Origin: Microbulbifer sp. ALW1 | Lineage (GTDB): Bacteria > Pseudomonadota > Gammaproteobacteria > Pseudomonadales > Cellvibrionaceae | Direction: 5' to 3' | Length of the DNA stretch: 64,000 nt | Assembly (NCBI RefSeq): GCF_009903625.1 | Contig: NZ_CP047569.1 | Coordinates: 330,001 to 394,000 of the forward strand | In this document: positions 1 through 8,597 of the stretch, piece by piece | Layout of the letters: the number at the start of each line of letters is the position of its first letter | How positions within the stretch are numbered: the first letter of the stretch is position 1 | Program-made: the position numbers and the translations under genes | The notes under the pieces: generated by a model | Told to the model about the DNA's origin: nothing | Databases searched by the model: none | Seen by the model: only the letters and a program-made list of their open reading frames with translations

Positions 1-67
1 ACTACAGCCGTATTTCCCGATCGATACGATCAATCACTGTCAGCCAGATTCAAACGTTTTAACGTGC

Positions 68-2650
68 TCAGCGCACAAGATCGCGCACGATACGGAAGCC
101 AGTAATTTCATCACCGGCGCCATTGTGGAGTGTTTTTGACGTTGCCAGACAGCGACTCATGGCATCCAGGCGGCTGCCGCCTGCGGCGATCAGCTGTTTG
201 TCGACGCCGACAACCCACTCCTGCACATTGCCTACCGCATTGACGATACCAAATGGATTGGCCATGCCTGCGTTCGCCGCGACCAGCTCCAAGCCTCGCT
301 CAATACCGCCATAGCGCAGAGAACAGTTCCTGTCTGCAACTTCGGGCTGCCCGTTGGCGCTAGCGGCAGCAAACCACTCACTCTCGGAAGGCAAACGATA
401 ACTGCGCCCGGTTTCCGCACTCAGCCACTGAATGTATTGCTCAGCCTGCTCTCGTGAAATGTTGTGCACGGGAAGTCCGCTGGACTCCAACGCGAGTCCC
501 TCACAGCCGCCCTTGGCTTTGCAATAGCGAGCAAACTCGCCATTGGATATCTCATAGCGCCCTACCGCCAGAGGCCTTCCCGAAGTCCCCGTCACTACCA
601 CCATTTGCGGGCCAAAACCACTGTCACCCATAGGGTCAGCACAGGTGTATCTATCACCTTTGGCACCACTTCCCGGCCGCAGATGGGCACAATAATCAAT
701 ATCGAAGTTGGCCAGTTGGCGCTGCGCAGGCAGCATGATGCGCGCCTCCTTCAGTAGCCCTTCTGTCCGCTCCGGGCTCTTGACGGCAAGGCGAGAAAAA
801 CAGGAAGTAAGCTCATCGGCCAGCACCGGCCTCAGAACCGCGGCCTTGGCACTGTCGAGCTCTGCAAGGCGGGTCAGCGCAGCCTCGATTCCGGAAACCT
901 GCATACCGAAGCCACACTTCAGCGAAGACTCCATCTCATCGACTACTGTGTCGATTTTGCGCTGTAATTCCGCTGCAGCCAGGCGCTGCTGCTCCCTGAG
1001 CTCCTGCAGGCGGATACGCTCAGCCTCGCGCTCGGTGGCAATGCGCTCCTCTTCGAGACGCTGGCGGATCTCCTCCCGCTCCAGCGTTAATTGCCCGCGA
1101 ATTTCGTCCGCGCCTTCCACCTGCTCATTCCAGGTTCCGGCCCGGCCAAGCATCTCCTCCGCAGGCTCAAGGTTGCCAAGGGTTAACTGGCCAGTGGCTG
1201 CGGCGATAAACAGGTCAGATACTTGGCGGTGAATCGACTCCGGGAAGGCGACATCCTCAGGGTTCAGCTTGGTGTATTCCTCGAGCTCGATACGCAAGTC
1301 GCGCTCCCAGGAAGACGTGAGTACACTGAGGCCCAACAGGCGATCAATCGCTTCTCGCTTATCGGAGATGCGACGCTCGAGCAGCTCAAGCTCCAGCTTT
1401 TTCTCCAACTCTATTTTTACCCGCTGCTGCTCTGCGGCATTTTCCTGCTCAAGATGGGAGTAGCCGACGCCACCAGCCACCAGAGTTGCAGCGAAGAGTG
1501 CGCCGAAGGCCCACTTCCAACCGGTTTTCCCGAAAAACTGTTGTACAAATTTGTCGACGGTCGCGGTGCGATCTTCACGATGGAATGCGAGTGCGGCTTC
1601 CAGCGCCCGCCACTGGCGGCGTGTCAGGCTGCGAATGCGCTTGGGTTTCAGCTTTTTCTGGAAGGCTTTATCCGCGGGCGTCTTTCCGTAGGGGTGGCGC
1701 CCGCTGAACAGTTCATAGGCCACACAACCCAACGCGAACACATCGTCCGATGGCTGAGGCTCCTCACCCTTAAGCATTTCAAGGCTGGCATAGGCCGGGG
1801 TTAGCGCCCCGAGCGTACCGGCATCGAAAATCGTTTGCTCTCCGGCCTTACTAGCAATCCCACCCTCGGTAACCGCGCGTGCAATACCGAAATCGATAAC
1901 TTTTGCGCCTTTTTTCGCGGTAACGAAAATATTGCCGGGCTTGAAGTCCGAATGAACAATTCTGTGGGAGTGGGCATAAATCAATGCCTGGGAGACATCG
2001 CGCAGAATCGCCGATGCCTTTTCTTTTTCCAGGCCGATATCCGCATGTTCCCGCAGCAGCTTATCCAGAGGTGCACCCTCCAGAAACTCCATGGTCATAA
2101 AGACCCGCTCACCCTCGCGGTCAAAGTCGAACACCGTTACGATATTCGGGTGAGCCAGAGTCTGCGACTTTCGCGCTTCACGCTGCAGAGAAATAAAGGC
2201 GTCGGGGTGCTTCTGGAAATCCTCGTTCAGCAGCTTGATCGCCACATAGGGATCACTATCGCTGGCCTCGAGCTTGCGCCGGTCGAGCGCCTTGTAGACG
2301 GCACCCATACCGCCAACACCAAGGAGCTTGTCCAGTTCAAAACGCCCTTTAATGACCGTCTTGGTGACTGCGCCCTCTCGGGAAGTGGAAGGTTCAAAAT
2401 GCACCGCATCACGCGGCTTGGGTAGCGGATGATTACTATCAATAATCACCGTGGCGTCCGGGTTACCCGAACTCAGCAGATCGTCAGTGTCGAAGTTTTG
2501 AGAACTCGGCACCAGTCCCGGATTCCCCCCAACTGGCGGGTGGTCGTTGGCCCCGGTATTTTCATGGCCAACAAATACCGTTACATCCGAGTCATCACAC
2601 GCCGACAACGATTCGCCGGCTTTTTTGACTATTCGGGTTTTGTCATTCAC
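68..2650 (-). CDS. ppkA: T6SS Ser/Thr kinase with C-terminal formylglycine-generating-enzyme-like domain (PpkA-type)
   Basis: Predicted inner-membrane serine/threonine kinase of the T6SS threonine-phosphorylation switch, expected to act on the FHA protein TagH encoded in the same locus. A Hanks kinase domain follows about 100 low-complexity residues. It has a glycine loop GVGGMGAVY (about residue 111), the VAIK lysine (about 139), the catalytic loop HSDFKPGN (Asp about 235) and DFG (about 253). Next come one membrane segment (about 378-396), a long charged coiled coil, and a C-terminal sulfatase-modifying-factor/FGE fold (VGRYEISNGEFARYC, YRLPSESEWFAAA, then FGIVNAVGNVQEWV). PpkA of Pseudomonas ends in a VWA domain instead. 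The start chosen is GTG 2650, six bases after AGGGAG; an in-frame ATG at 2656 is too close to that ribosome site. The paired phosphatase is at the other end of the locus (32995). Confidence 0.9.
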   Translation of the reverse strand: MNDKTRIVKKAGESLSACDDSDVTVFVGHENTGANDHPPVGGNPGLVPSSQNFDTDDLLSSGNPDATVIIDSNHPLPKPRDAVHFEPSTSREGAVTKTVIKGRFELDKLLGVGGMGAVYKALDRRKLEASDSDPYVAIKLLNEDFQKHPDAFISLQREARKSQTLAHPNIVTVFDFDREGERVFMTMEFLEGAPLDKLLREHADIGLEKEKASAILRDVSQALIYAHSHRIVHSDFKPGNIFVTAKKGAKVIDFGIARAVTEGGIASKAGEQTIFDAGTLGALTPAYASLEMLKGEEPQPSDDVFALGCVAYELFSGRHPYGKTPADKAFQKKLKPKRIRSLTRRQWRALEAALAFHREDRTATVDKFVQQFFGKTGWKWAFGALFAATLVAGGVGYSHLEQENAAEQQRVKIELEKKLELELLERRISDKREAIDRLLGLSVLTSSWERDLRIELEEYTKLNPEDVAFPESIHRQVSDLFIAAATGQLTLGNLEPAEEMLGRAGTWNEQVEGADEIRGQLTLEREEIRQRLEEERIATEREAERIRLQELREQQRLAAAELQRKIDTVVDEMESSLKCGFGMQVSGIEAALTRLAELDSAKAAVLRPVLADELTSCFSRLAVKSPERTEGLLKEARIMLPAQRQLANFDIDYCAHLRPGSGAKGDRYTCADPMGDSGFGPQMVVVTGTSGRPLAVGRYEISNGEFARYCKAKGGCEGLALESSGLPVHNISREQAEQYIQWLSAETGRSYRLPSESEWFAAASANGQPEVADRNCSLRYGGIERGLELVAANAGMANPFGIVNAVGNVQEWVVGVDKQLIAAGGSRLDAMSRCLATSKTLHNGAGDEITGFRIVRDLVR

Positions 2651-3380
2651 AACCATCTCCCTGGCGTAAATTTGCAGCGCGTCCAATCGCTACGGTGGCA
2701 TTGGCCCAGCAGAATCGCAAAATCAGCGTGAAAGAATCCCAAGTTTCCATAGCTAAAACTGTCGCAGGAAAAACTCGGGGATTCGTTACCACCGCAGAAT
2801 TGGTACGGTAGTTTCAGATTGCGAAATAGAGGTCTTGCCAATCTGCTTGTGAGGTCGCGCAGTATATCGAACGCCTTCTACTGCAACAATTGAAGTAGCC
2901 CACGATTTTCAAGGAAATTGATTACACACTCTTACAGACATTCAAATCGCACCGGCACAAGTGAAACATGCGTACCAACAAATGACGGAAAAACGACCGG
3001 AAGCAAACATGCGTACCAATTAGGCTCTGACTTATTCATCTCCGCCAGAGCGAAATCCCAGCCAATCAGGCTCACCGTGGACGCAGAGTTCCGAGTACTG
3101 ACCATAGAAATAAACCGACGCCAAATATCATCAATAAATTCGTACCAGAGTAAAATTTACCTTGCGCCAAGCAATCCGTAAATTTCCTGTAATGCCCCTT
3201 CTCCATTACCTTTTAATTGGTGCCAGAGTCGATTATTTAGTTGTAATTTAAGGTTTTTTTTTCAATCGGCGTCTGCTTAAATCTTTCCCGCTTGCCCAAA
3301 TCGGCAATACCTGAACTGCTGCAATTGCGGTGGCAAAGGAATAACCACCCTAAAGCCCATACCATATTGAGGGATTAAAA
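2651..3380. promoter_or_regulatory. Divergent ppkA/hcp control region with repeated CGTACCAA sites
   Basis: This 730-base non-coding gap separates leftward ppkA from rightward hcp and must hold both promoters. An AT-rich stretch lies near 3228-3265. CGTACCAA or its complement TTGGTACG occurs at 2800-2807, 2971-2978 and 3012-3019, with a variant CGTACCAG at 3141-3148. The middle two belong to a 15-bp direct repeat. The hexamer core also occurs in the other two large gaps of the locus. The block AAGGAAATTGATT (2911-2923) recurs exactly at 21017-21029. No convincing -35/-10 or sigma-54 box could be fixed by eye. A short open frame at 2918-3181 looks fortuitous. Confidence 0.55.
2964..3019. repeat. 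Two direct copies of AAACATGCGTACCAA
   Basis: Identical 15-mers lie at 2964-2978 and 3005-3019, 41 bases apart start to start, or about four helical turns. That spacing would put two bound proteins on the same face of the DNA. They are candidate operator sites for the hcp or ppkA promoter. No binding protein is known. Confidence 0.6.
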
Positions 3381-3869
3381 ATGGCTATTTACATGAACTT
3401 CAACAACAAGGCGCCTGCCGGTAACGTAACCGCAAAAGGCTACGAAGACTGGATCGAAGTAGACAGCTTCAATTTTGGTGTCGGCCGTGGCATCACCATG
3501 GAAGCGGGCGCCGTTGCCAACCGTGAAGCAACTCGCCCTAGCCTGAGTGAAGTTACCGTAACCAAGCGCATCGATGCAGCTTCTGGCGGCCTGTTCAAGT
3601 CATCCGTAACTGGTGACGAAGGTGTTAAAGTCGAAATTCACGTTGTGCAGACTGGCGCAAACTCTGTTGAGAAGTTCGCGGTTTACACTCTGGAAGACGT
3701 GATTATCTCCTCTTACAGCATCTCCGCTTCTTCTGGCGGCGCGCCAGCCGAGTCCATCTCCCTGAGCTTCTCCAAGATCGAAGCCGATCTGAACCACGCA
3801 GACAAGACCAACAAGAACCCGAAAAACATGCGTGTTGGATACGACCTGACTACTGCTACCCCGCTGTAA
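3381..3869 (+). CDS. hcp: T6SS tube protein Hcp (TssD)
   Basis: Hcp stacks as hexamer rings to form the inner tube that is fired out of the cell inside the TssBC sheath. The 162-residue product matches the family in length. It has the usual start (MAIYMNFN, then WIEVDSFNFGVGRG), a central VTKRIDAASGGLFK and the late PAESISLSFSKIE strand. A GAGGGA ribosome site sits just before ATG 3381. It is the first gene of the rightward cargo operon, and the strong hairpin directly behind it (3889-3930) suggests that hcp is made in excess over vgrG. No C-terminal extension is present. Confidence 0.96.
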   Translation: MAIYMNFNNKAPAGNVTAKGYEDWIEVDSFNFGVGRGITMEAGAVANREATRPSLSEVTVTKRIDAASGGLFKSSVTGDEGVKVEIHVVQTGANSVEKFAVYTLEDVIISSYSISASSGGAPAESISLSFSKIEADLNHADKTNKNPKNMRVGYDLTTATPL

Positions 3870-3888
3870 TCCGGCCGGATATATCGCA

Positions 3889-3930
3889 AAGCCGGGCGCC
3901 GCAGCCAAAAGTTGCAGCGCCCGGCTTTTG
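3889..3930 (+). terminator. Strong hairpin after hcp (terminator/attenuator)
   Basis: Perfect 12-bp arms AAAGCCGGGCGC (3889-3900) and GCGCCCGGCTTT (3918-3929) enclose a 17-base loop and end in TTTT. The hairpin is a likely partial terminator that lowers vgrG-to-lipase expression relative to hcp, or a 3' stabiliser of hcp mRNA. Confidence 0.75.
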
Positions 3931-4018
3931 ACGTTCGCATGCAGATAATTTGAAAATGAAAACAACCTGATCGGCTAAACACCCGGGTTGTTGGCACCTA
4001 GAAGGAATTGGGGCTGAT

Positions 4019-5923
4019 ATGTCTTCACTAAATCAAGACAAGCGCATGATCCGGACAAGCTGTCCGATTGGCAAAGATACTTTTATCGCCAGTGCCATCA
4101 GTGGTGAAGAGTACGTTTCCAAGCCCTACCGATACCAGATCAAGTTACTTTCCGACAATCACGACATCTCTCAGGATCAGATTGTTGGCAAGTTGTTTAC
4201 CGCCAGCATTCATCACGCCAAAGCCCCACGATATATCAACGGCTACGTCACGCACTTTTCACTACACGACATCAACCCGGAAGGCCTGCGGCAGTATATT
4301 GCGGTCATACAACCAGGATTTTGGTTCACCAATCTAGCGGGAAAAAACAGGATTTTTGAAAAGAAATCCGCCAAAGACATCATTGGCGAAGTACTCAAAG
4401 AGTACAGCAGTGTCATCAAATTCACTGACAAGATGACCGGCAACTACATTACGCGGGAATACTGTGTACAGTTCAATGAAACGGACTTTCAGTTTATCAG
4501 CCGCCTGATGTCCGAAGAGGGTATTGCTTACTACTTCAAGCAAACCGATGGCAATCATGAGATGGTCATCTGTGACGAACACAAAGATTTTTACGATTGC
4601 GTGACCGAGAAAGTAGAGTACGACGGCGGCGGTAGTCACCCGATGAAAAATACCGTCAGTAGCTGGCACCGGGACTTTAATTACCACGGTGGTGGATTCT
4701 CCCTGAAGGACTACAACGAATTCACGGTGGGCAAGGACAATCTCCAGGAAGTAAAAACCAAAAATAAAATCAACCAAGTTGATAAGTACATACAGGACCT
4801 GTATGGGCTCAACCATTTCGAAGTGGACGCCGAACACAAACACAAGTTCAAGGATGACTACCACAAAGCACTGGCAGATCGTGCGATTGAATCGCAGGAG
4901 TGCCGACATGATATCGGCCATGGTAGTAGCGACGTTCCGGAACTTGCCGCCGGTGGCCTGTTCAATTTAGAGCACACCATCAAGTCAGAAAAAGGCAAAT
5001 ACCTTCTGACATCTGTCCGCATAACTGCGACCGACAGCAACAGCGAAGAGACGCACTTCCGCAATACCTTCAGCTGTATCCCAGAAAAAGTTATGCCACG
5101 CCCGGACCCTATCAGTAATGCGCACAAAATACACTCACCTCAGATTGCACAGGTGGTGCAGCTAAAGGCCACTGACTCAGATAGCTCCAACGATCCCTTC
5201 ACCCAGGTGAAGGTCAAGTTTCCATGGAACTCCAAACAAAACAGCTGTTGGGTACGTGTGATGCAGTCATTCTCAGGCAAGGACTGGGGGGCAAATTTCG
5301 TCCCACGGAAGGGCCAGGAGGTGGTCATCACATACCTCAATGGTGACCCCGACCGCCCGATCGTTACTGGCGCTGTGTATAACGGCGATAATCCCGGGCC
5401 AAAATACACATCGACACAGAGCGGCTGGAAGACTCTGGTTGAGGGCAGCAAATTCAATGAATTGCGCTTTGACGACAAAAAAGAGAACGAAGAAATCTAC
5501 ATGGAAGCCGGTAAGGATCACAATTTTGTGATTCACAATGACCAAACCGGGAAAATCGAGAATGATCAAACCCTCGAGGTCAAAAACAATCGTTCCATCA
5601 CCATTACCGAAGGTGACGAAACCATTACCCTGAGCAAAGGCAAGCAGACCACCACGATTGAAGGGAACCAGAGCACCACAATCAAGTCTGGCAACCAGTC
5701 CCTGAAGATCAGCAAAGGCACTCAAACCATCGATGCGATGGGAGCCATTAAGATTAAATCCAAGGCATCGATCGAGCTCAAAGTTGGTTGCAACAGCATC
5801 AAGATCAGTCCTTCCGGGGTCGAAATCAAAGGAACCATGGTGTCCTGTAAAGGGGACGCGAAAGCGGAAGTAAAAGCTGGTGCAATGCTCACCCTCAAGG
5901 GTGGCCTCACCATGATCAATTAA
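4019..5923 (+). CDS. vgrG: T6SS spike protein VgrG (TssI)
   Basis: This is the trimeric spike that caps the Hcp tube and carries effectors. The 634 residues show the gp27-like N-terminal half (TSCPIGKDTFIASAISGEEY near residue 14, the FTKNLAGKN-type segment read here as FTNLAGKN, and FISRLMSEEGIAYYF). A gp5-like OB fold follows (VKVKFPWN, then DWGANFVPRKGQEVVITYLNGDPDRPIVTG split across residues about 400-460). A run of short beta-helix repeats comes next (about 515-575; NQTGK/NQSTTI-like units). The protein stops just after the spike, so it has no evolved C-terminal effector domain. Cargo is presumably carried non-covalently through the PAAR protein and the lipase encoded downstream. Confidence 0.95.
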   Translation: MSSLNQDKRMIRTSCPIGKDTFIASAISGEEYVSKPYRYQIKLLSDNHDISQDQIVGKLFTASIHHAKAPRYINGYVTHFSLHDINPEGLRQYIAVIQPGFWFTNLAGKNRIFEKKSAKDIIGEVLKEYSSVIKFTDKMTGNYITREYCVQFNETDFQFISRLMSEEGIAYYFKQTDGNHEMVICDEHKDFYDCVTEKVEYDGGGSHPMKNTVSSWHRDFNYHGGGFSLKDYNEFTVGKDNLQEVKTKNKINQVDKYIQDLYGLNHFEVDAEHKHKFKDDYHKALADRAIESQECRHDIGHGSSDVPELAAGGLFNLEHTIKSEKGKYLLTSVRITATDSNSEETHFRNTFSCIPEKVMPRPDPISNAHKIHSPQIAQVVQLKATDSDSSNDPFTQVKVKFPWNSKQNSCWVRVMQSFSGKDWGANFVPRKGQEVVITYLNGDPDRPIVTGAVYNGDNPGPKYTSTQSGWKTLVEGSKFNELRFDDKKENEEIYMEAGKDHNFVIHNDQTGKIENDQTLEVKNNRSITITEGDETITLSKGKQTTTIEGNQSTTIKSGNQSLKISKGTQTIDAMGAIKIKSKASIELKVGCNSIKISPSGVEIKGTMVSCKGDAKAEVKAGAMLTLKGGLTMIN

Positions 5924-5935
5924 TGGAGTAGTAAG

Positions 5936-6511
5936 ATGACTGATCTGGTGAAGGTTCGTGCGACAACGGCTGCCGAGTTGCTTGAGCATATAGAATTAAG
6001 TGATGAGGCAGCACCACACCTGGTATTGGATACGGCACCGGAAATCAGTATTACACGCCTGATGGACGCCGGCCTGTTCCCCGATGCCATCAAGTTACTC
6101 GCCAGAGGCCTGCCAAAGCGCGAAGCGGTTTGGTGGTCCTGCCTCTGTGCTCGCGATATCCAAAGCCCGGAAACGGATGACAACAATGTCAACGCACTGA
6201 TCGCCGCGGAGAACTGGGTAAAAAGCCCCACTGAGGAGCGACGTCAGGCGTGCAAGCAACTTGGCGAGATGACGCAATTCAAAACACCCGCAAGCTGGGC
6301 AGCAACGGCGGCCGCCTGGTGCCACGGTAGCCTGGCTGGCCCGGATGAGCCGGCCATTGAGCCGCCCGAACACCTGTATGCGCATGCCGTTGCGGGCAGC
6401 GTTACCCTCGCAGCGGTACTTTCAGATCCAGTGACTCCCGATGAGCCATTCACCCGATATTTACAGCAGGGATTGAGCCTCGCACGCGGTGGCAACGGAA
6501 AACAGAGATAA
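5936..6511 (+). CDS. Uncharacterised T6SS cargo-operon protein (DUF6931-like)
   Basis: This 191-residue soluble, mostly helical, slightly acidic protein has no signal peptide or membrane segment. A conserved-looking stretch (LPKREAVWWSCLCARDI, about residues 60-77) recalls the family I believe is catalogued as DUF6931, found between vgrG and PAAR genes; I could not check this. It begins 12 bases after vgrG and ends 5 bases before PAAR, so all three are co-translated. By position it could be an adaptor or chaperone that loads the spike or effector. Its biochemical function is not known. Confidence 0.7.
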   Translation: MTDLVKVRATTAAELLEHIELSDEAAPHLVLDTAPEISITRLMDAGLFPDAIKLLARGLPKREAVWWSCLCARDIQSPETDDNNVNALIAAENWVKSPTEERRQACKQLGEMTQFKTPASWAATAAAWCHGSLAGPDEPAIEPPEHLYAHAVAGSVTLAAVLSDPVTPDEPFTRYLQQGLSLARGGNGKQR

Positions 6512-6516
6512 CCGAT

Positions 6517-6810
6517 ATGGGAAAACCAGCCTCACGCATTACCGATATGCACGTTTGCCCCATGTCCACGGGGCCCGTACCTCATGTTGGCGGGCCGATC
6601 GCGGTTCCCGGTGGACCTACAGTATTAATCGGTAAAATGCCCTCAGCCACCGTAGGCAGTGTCTGTGTCTGTGTCGGGCCTCCCGACTCCATTGCCGTGG
6701 GCAGCTCCACCGTAATGATCCAGGGAAAACCTGCTGCGCGTATGGGTGATACAACAGCTCACGGCGGAAAGATCATACTCGGCTGCCCTACCGTTTTGAT
6801 TGGGGGCTAA
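6517..6810 (+). CDS. PAAR-domain spike-tip protein
   Basis: This 97-residue PAAR protein sharpens the VgrG tip and can link effectors to it. It consists of the domain alone: start MGKPASRITD, early metal-ligand region MHVCP, repeated glycine/proline turns (GGPIAVPGGPTVLIG), and the signature GKPAARMGDTTAHGG near residues 70-84. A second PTVLIGG closes the fold. No toxin extension is present, so it should serve a separately encoded effector, most plausibly the lipase two genes downstream. Confidence 0.93.
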   Translation: MGKPASRITDMHVCPMSTGPVPHVGGPIAVPGGPTVLIGKMPSATVGSVCVCVGPPDSIAVGSSTVMIQGKPAARMGDTTAHGGKIILGCPTVLIGG

Positions 6811-6814
6811 ACCA

Positions 6815-7303
6815 ATGTGGCCTGGAGCAACGCGACCAACCCATTTTGCTATTGCATTATTTTTTGGATTAACACTATCTACTACGGGATTTGCCATGTC
6901 CATTTTTGGAGGAAAAGAGGTTTATTTGTTTTCAAACGTTTCCGGCAAACTAACCTACGAAAACAAACCAGCCTCAAATACCACAGTACGTCGGCTTGTG
7001 GAGGTCGATGGAAAGCATTACGAAGACACGGTACAAACCGATAACGAAGGGCTATTTTCATTTGAGGCCCTGACCAAGAAAGATAGGGCCATCTTGCCAA
7101 AAGAATTCGTATCCCATCAAAAATTAATTGCCGAGCACGATGCCAAAGATATTTTGATCTGGGAAACGGTTAAGAGAAGTGAAGAAGAAAACGCCGAGCT
7201 GGAAGGGAAACCGCTGAATTTCACCTGTGAACTAACGGATGAAACCCGCTTCATTCACATGATGCTGCACTCCATCGGCACCAATTGCACCTGGGATAAC
7301 TAA
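6815..7303 (+). CDS. DUF6795-like protein with possible signal peptide; candidate lipase immunity/accessory protein
   Basis: This is a small beta-rich protein with the pattern YLFSNVSGKLTYENKPA, then VQTDNEGLFSFEAL, of a carboxypeptidase-regulatory-like (DUF6795-type) fold often encoded next to T6SS lipases. ATG 6815 is preferred because GGGGG lies eight bases upstream. It yields an N-terminal hydrophobic segment (FAIALFFGLTLSTTGFA) ending in an AxA-like cleavage site, so the protein would be periplasmic. ATG 6896 is a real alternative and would give a cytoplasmic protein starting MSIFGG. The position directly before the lipase gene suggests an immunity or accessory role, which is inference from context only. 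Confidence 0.65.
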   Translation: MWPGATRPTHFAIALFFGLTLSTTGFAMSIFGGKEVYLFSNVSGKLTYENKPASNTTVRRLVEVDGKHYEDTVQTDNEGLFSFEALTKKDRAILPKEFVSHQKLIAEHDAKDILIWETVKRSEEENAELEGKPLNFTCELTDETRFIHMMLHSIGTNCTWDN

Positions 7304-7312
7304 GGGAAAGTC

Positions 7313-8500
7313 ATGGCATCTTTAATTTCACATACAGACGCAGCGAGCCTGGCAAGCGCGGTTTATGAAATTCAAAGCGATACCTTTACGCCCGCGACGA
7401 TCGACAGGTTCAAAAGTAATTGGGATCTTTCAAATGAAAGCAGCGTGGTTAACGGGCTTTCAGGTACCCTTTGGGTCATAAAGAAAGAAACCGGGTTCGG
7501 TGTTGTTGCCGAAGGTCGAGGAGATTTTGCGGGCGACATTTTGATTCTTCTTCGCGGAACCGACAATAACTTTGACTGGGCGACCGACGCCACTGTTGGA
7601 TTCTCTCCATCAGCCACCGGCAGATTCGTACACACCGGCTTCAACGCCTGCTTCCACACGATTCTTCCGGAGCTTAAAAACCAACTCAATGTTATAAAGC
7701 AGCGTTTTCAGACTGCCAATAAAACTGTCCGGACAATCCACTGCGTGGGCCACAGTCTCGGCGGCGCTCTCGCCACCTTAACTGCCGAGTGGCTGAACAA
7801 ATCCAAGCATATCCACTATACCGATGTAAAACTGTACACCTTTGGAAGCCCCCGCGTAGGAGGTATACGGTTTGTAAAGCTGGTTACCGAGGAGATGGAT
7901 AAGGGTAAAGATATCTACCGCGTTTATCACAAAACAGACGTGGTACCCATGGTCCCCCTTTGGCCTTTTTACCACCTTCCGGAAAGCAAGGCCGGATATT
8001 GCCTTAAAAGTCCTGGCAGTATGCCATCTGGCGAATTTCACAAGATGAAAAACTATATCGCCAGTGTGAGCAAAACCTCATCCTGGGAAACCATGTATGA
8101 GCTGGAACCAGAGGTTTCGCAGAGCGCAATCGAGCAGTGGCTTTCATCCGACGGGCCTTTAAGCCTGACGATGAACACCATGAACATGATCAATAAAGCG
8201 ATTGCTTACGTATTGCAGAAAATCTTGAAGGTCGCCGGAATAAGCCTGCAGCTTGGCATTGCCTCCGGCGTAACGCTGCTGGATATGCTCGCGTACGTGC
8301 TCAAAAAGGGAATCGATTTCTCCAAGAAGCTGTCCACCTGGGTGTACAAGCTGATCAAGCGGATCATGGTCGCTCTGGGAATGAAGATCAAAAAAGACAT
8401 CAACTTCACCACAAGCTTTATTCGCCATATATTCAAGCAGCTGAAGGATAAGATTGACCGACTAGTTCAGATTGCCGTGCACTCTATCTTTGATCATTAA
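7313..8500 (+). CDS. Class 3 lipase, probable T6SS phospholipase effector (Tle-like)
   Basis: Alpha/beta-hydrolase lipase of 395 residues. The nucleophile elbow is GHSLGG (146-151, Ser148). TFGSPRVG follows at about 176-183. The probable catalytic Asp209 sits in YHKTDVVPMVP, and His243 in GEFHKMKNYI fits the third position. There is no signal peptide, as expected for a T6SS-delivered enzyme. The last 110 residues (from about 285) are a series of strongly amphipathic or hydrophobic helices rich in Lys and Ile/Leu, which could insert into target membranes. It is the last gene of the hcp-vgrG-PAAR operon. Membrane phospholipids of rival cells are the likely substrate; the exact specificity is not visible. 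Confidence 0.85.
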   Translation: MASLISHTDAASLASAVYEIQSDTFTPATIDRFKSNWDLSNESSVVNGLSGTLWVIKKETGFGVVAEGRGDFAGDILILLRGTDNNFDWATDATVGFSPSATGRFVHTGFNACFHTILPELKNQLNVIKQRFQTANKTVRTIHCVGHSLGGALATLTAEWLNKSKHIHYTDVKLYTFGSPRVGGIRFVKLVTEEMDKGKDIYRVYHKTDVVPMVPLWPFYHLPESKAGYCLKSPGSMPSGEFHKMKNYIASVSKTSSWETMYELEPEVSQSAIEQWLSSDGPLSLTMNTMNMINKAIAYVLQKILKVAGISLQLGIASGVTLLDMLAYVLKKGIDFSKKLSTWVYKLIKRIMVALGMKIKKDINFTTSFIRHIFKQLKDKIDRLVQIAVHSIFDH

Positions 8501-8555
8501 CCGCAGAAAATAACTACTAGCAGAACGAAGCTACTAGCTGAAAAAACCATTAAAA

Positions 8556-8585
8556 GTCCCCGGCAACACGCGTTGCCCGGGGGTC
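8556..8585. terminator. Hairpin between convergent lipase and clpV genes
   Basis: CCCCGGCAAC and GTTGCCCGGGG pair with one bulged base around a 4-base loop. The hairpin is followed on the plus strand by TCTTCTT and preceded by a run of A residues, so it could end transcription from both sides. Confidence 0.6.
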
Positions 8586-8597
8586 TTCTTCGCGACT

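Noticed and set aside
2918..3181. 87-codon frame in the ppkA-hcp gap
   Set aside because: No ribosome site or family resemblance, and it runs through repeated operator-like sites; regulatory DNA is the better reading.
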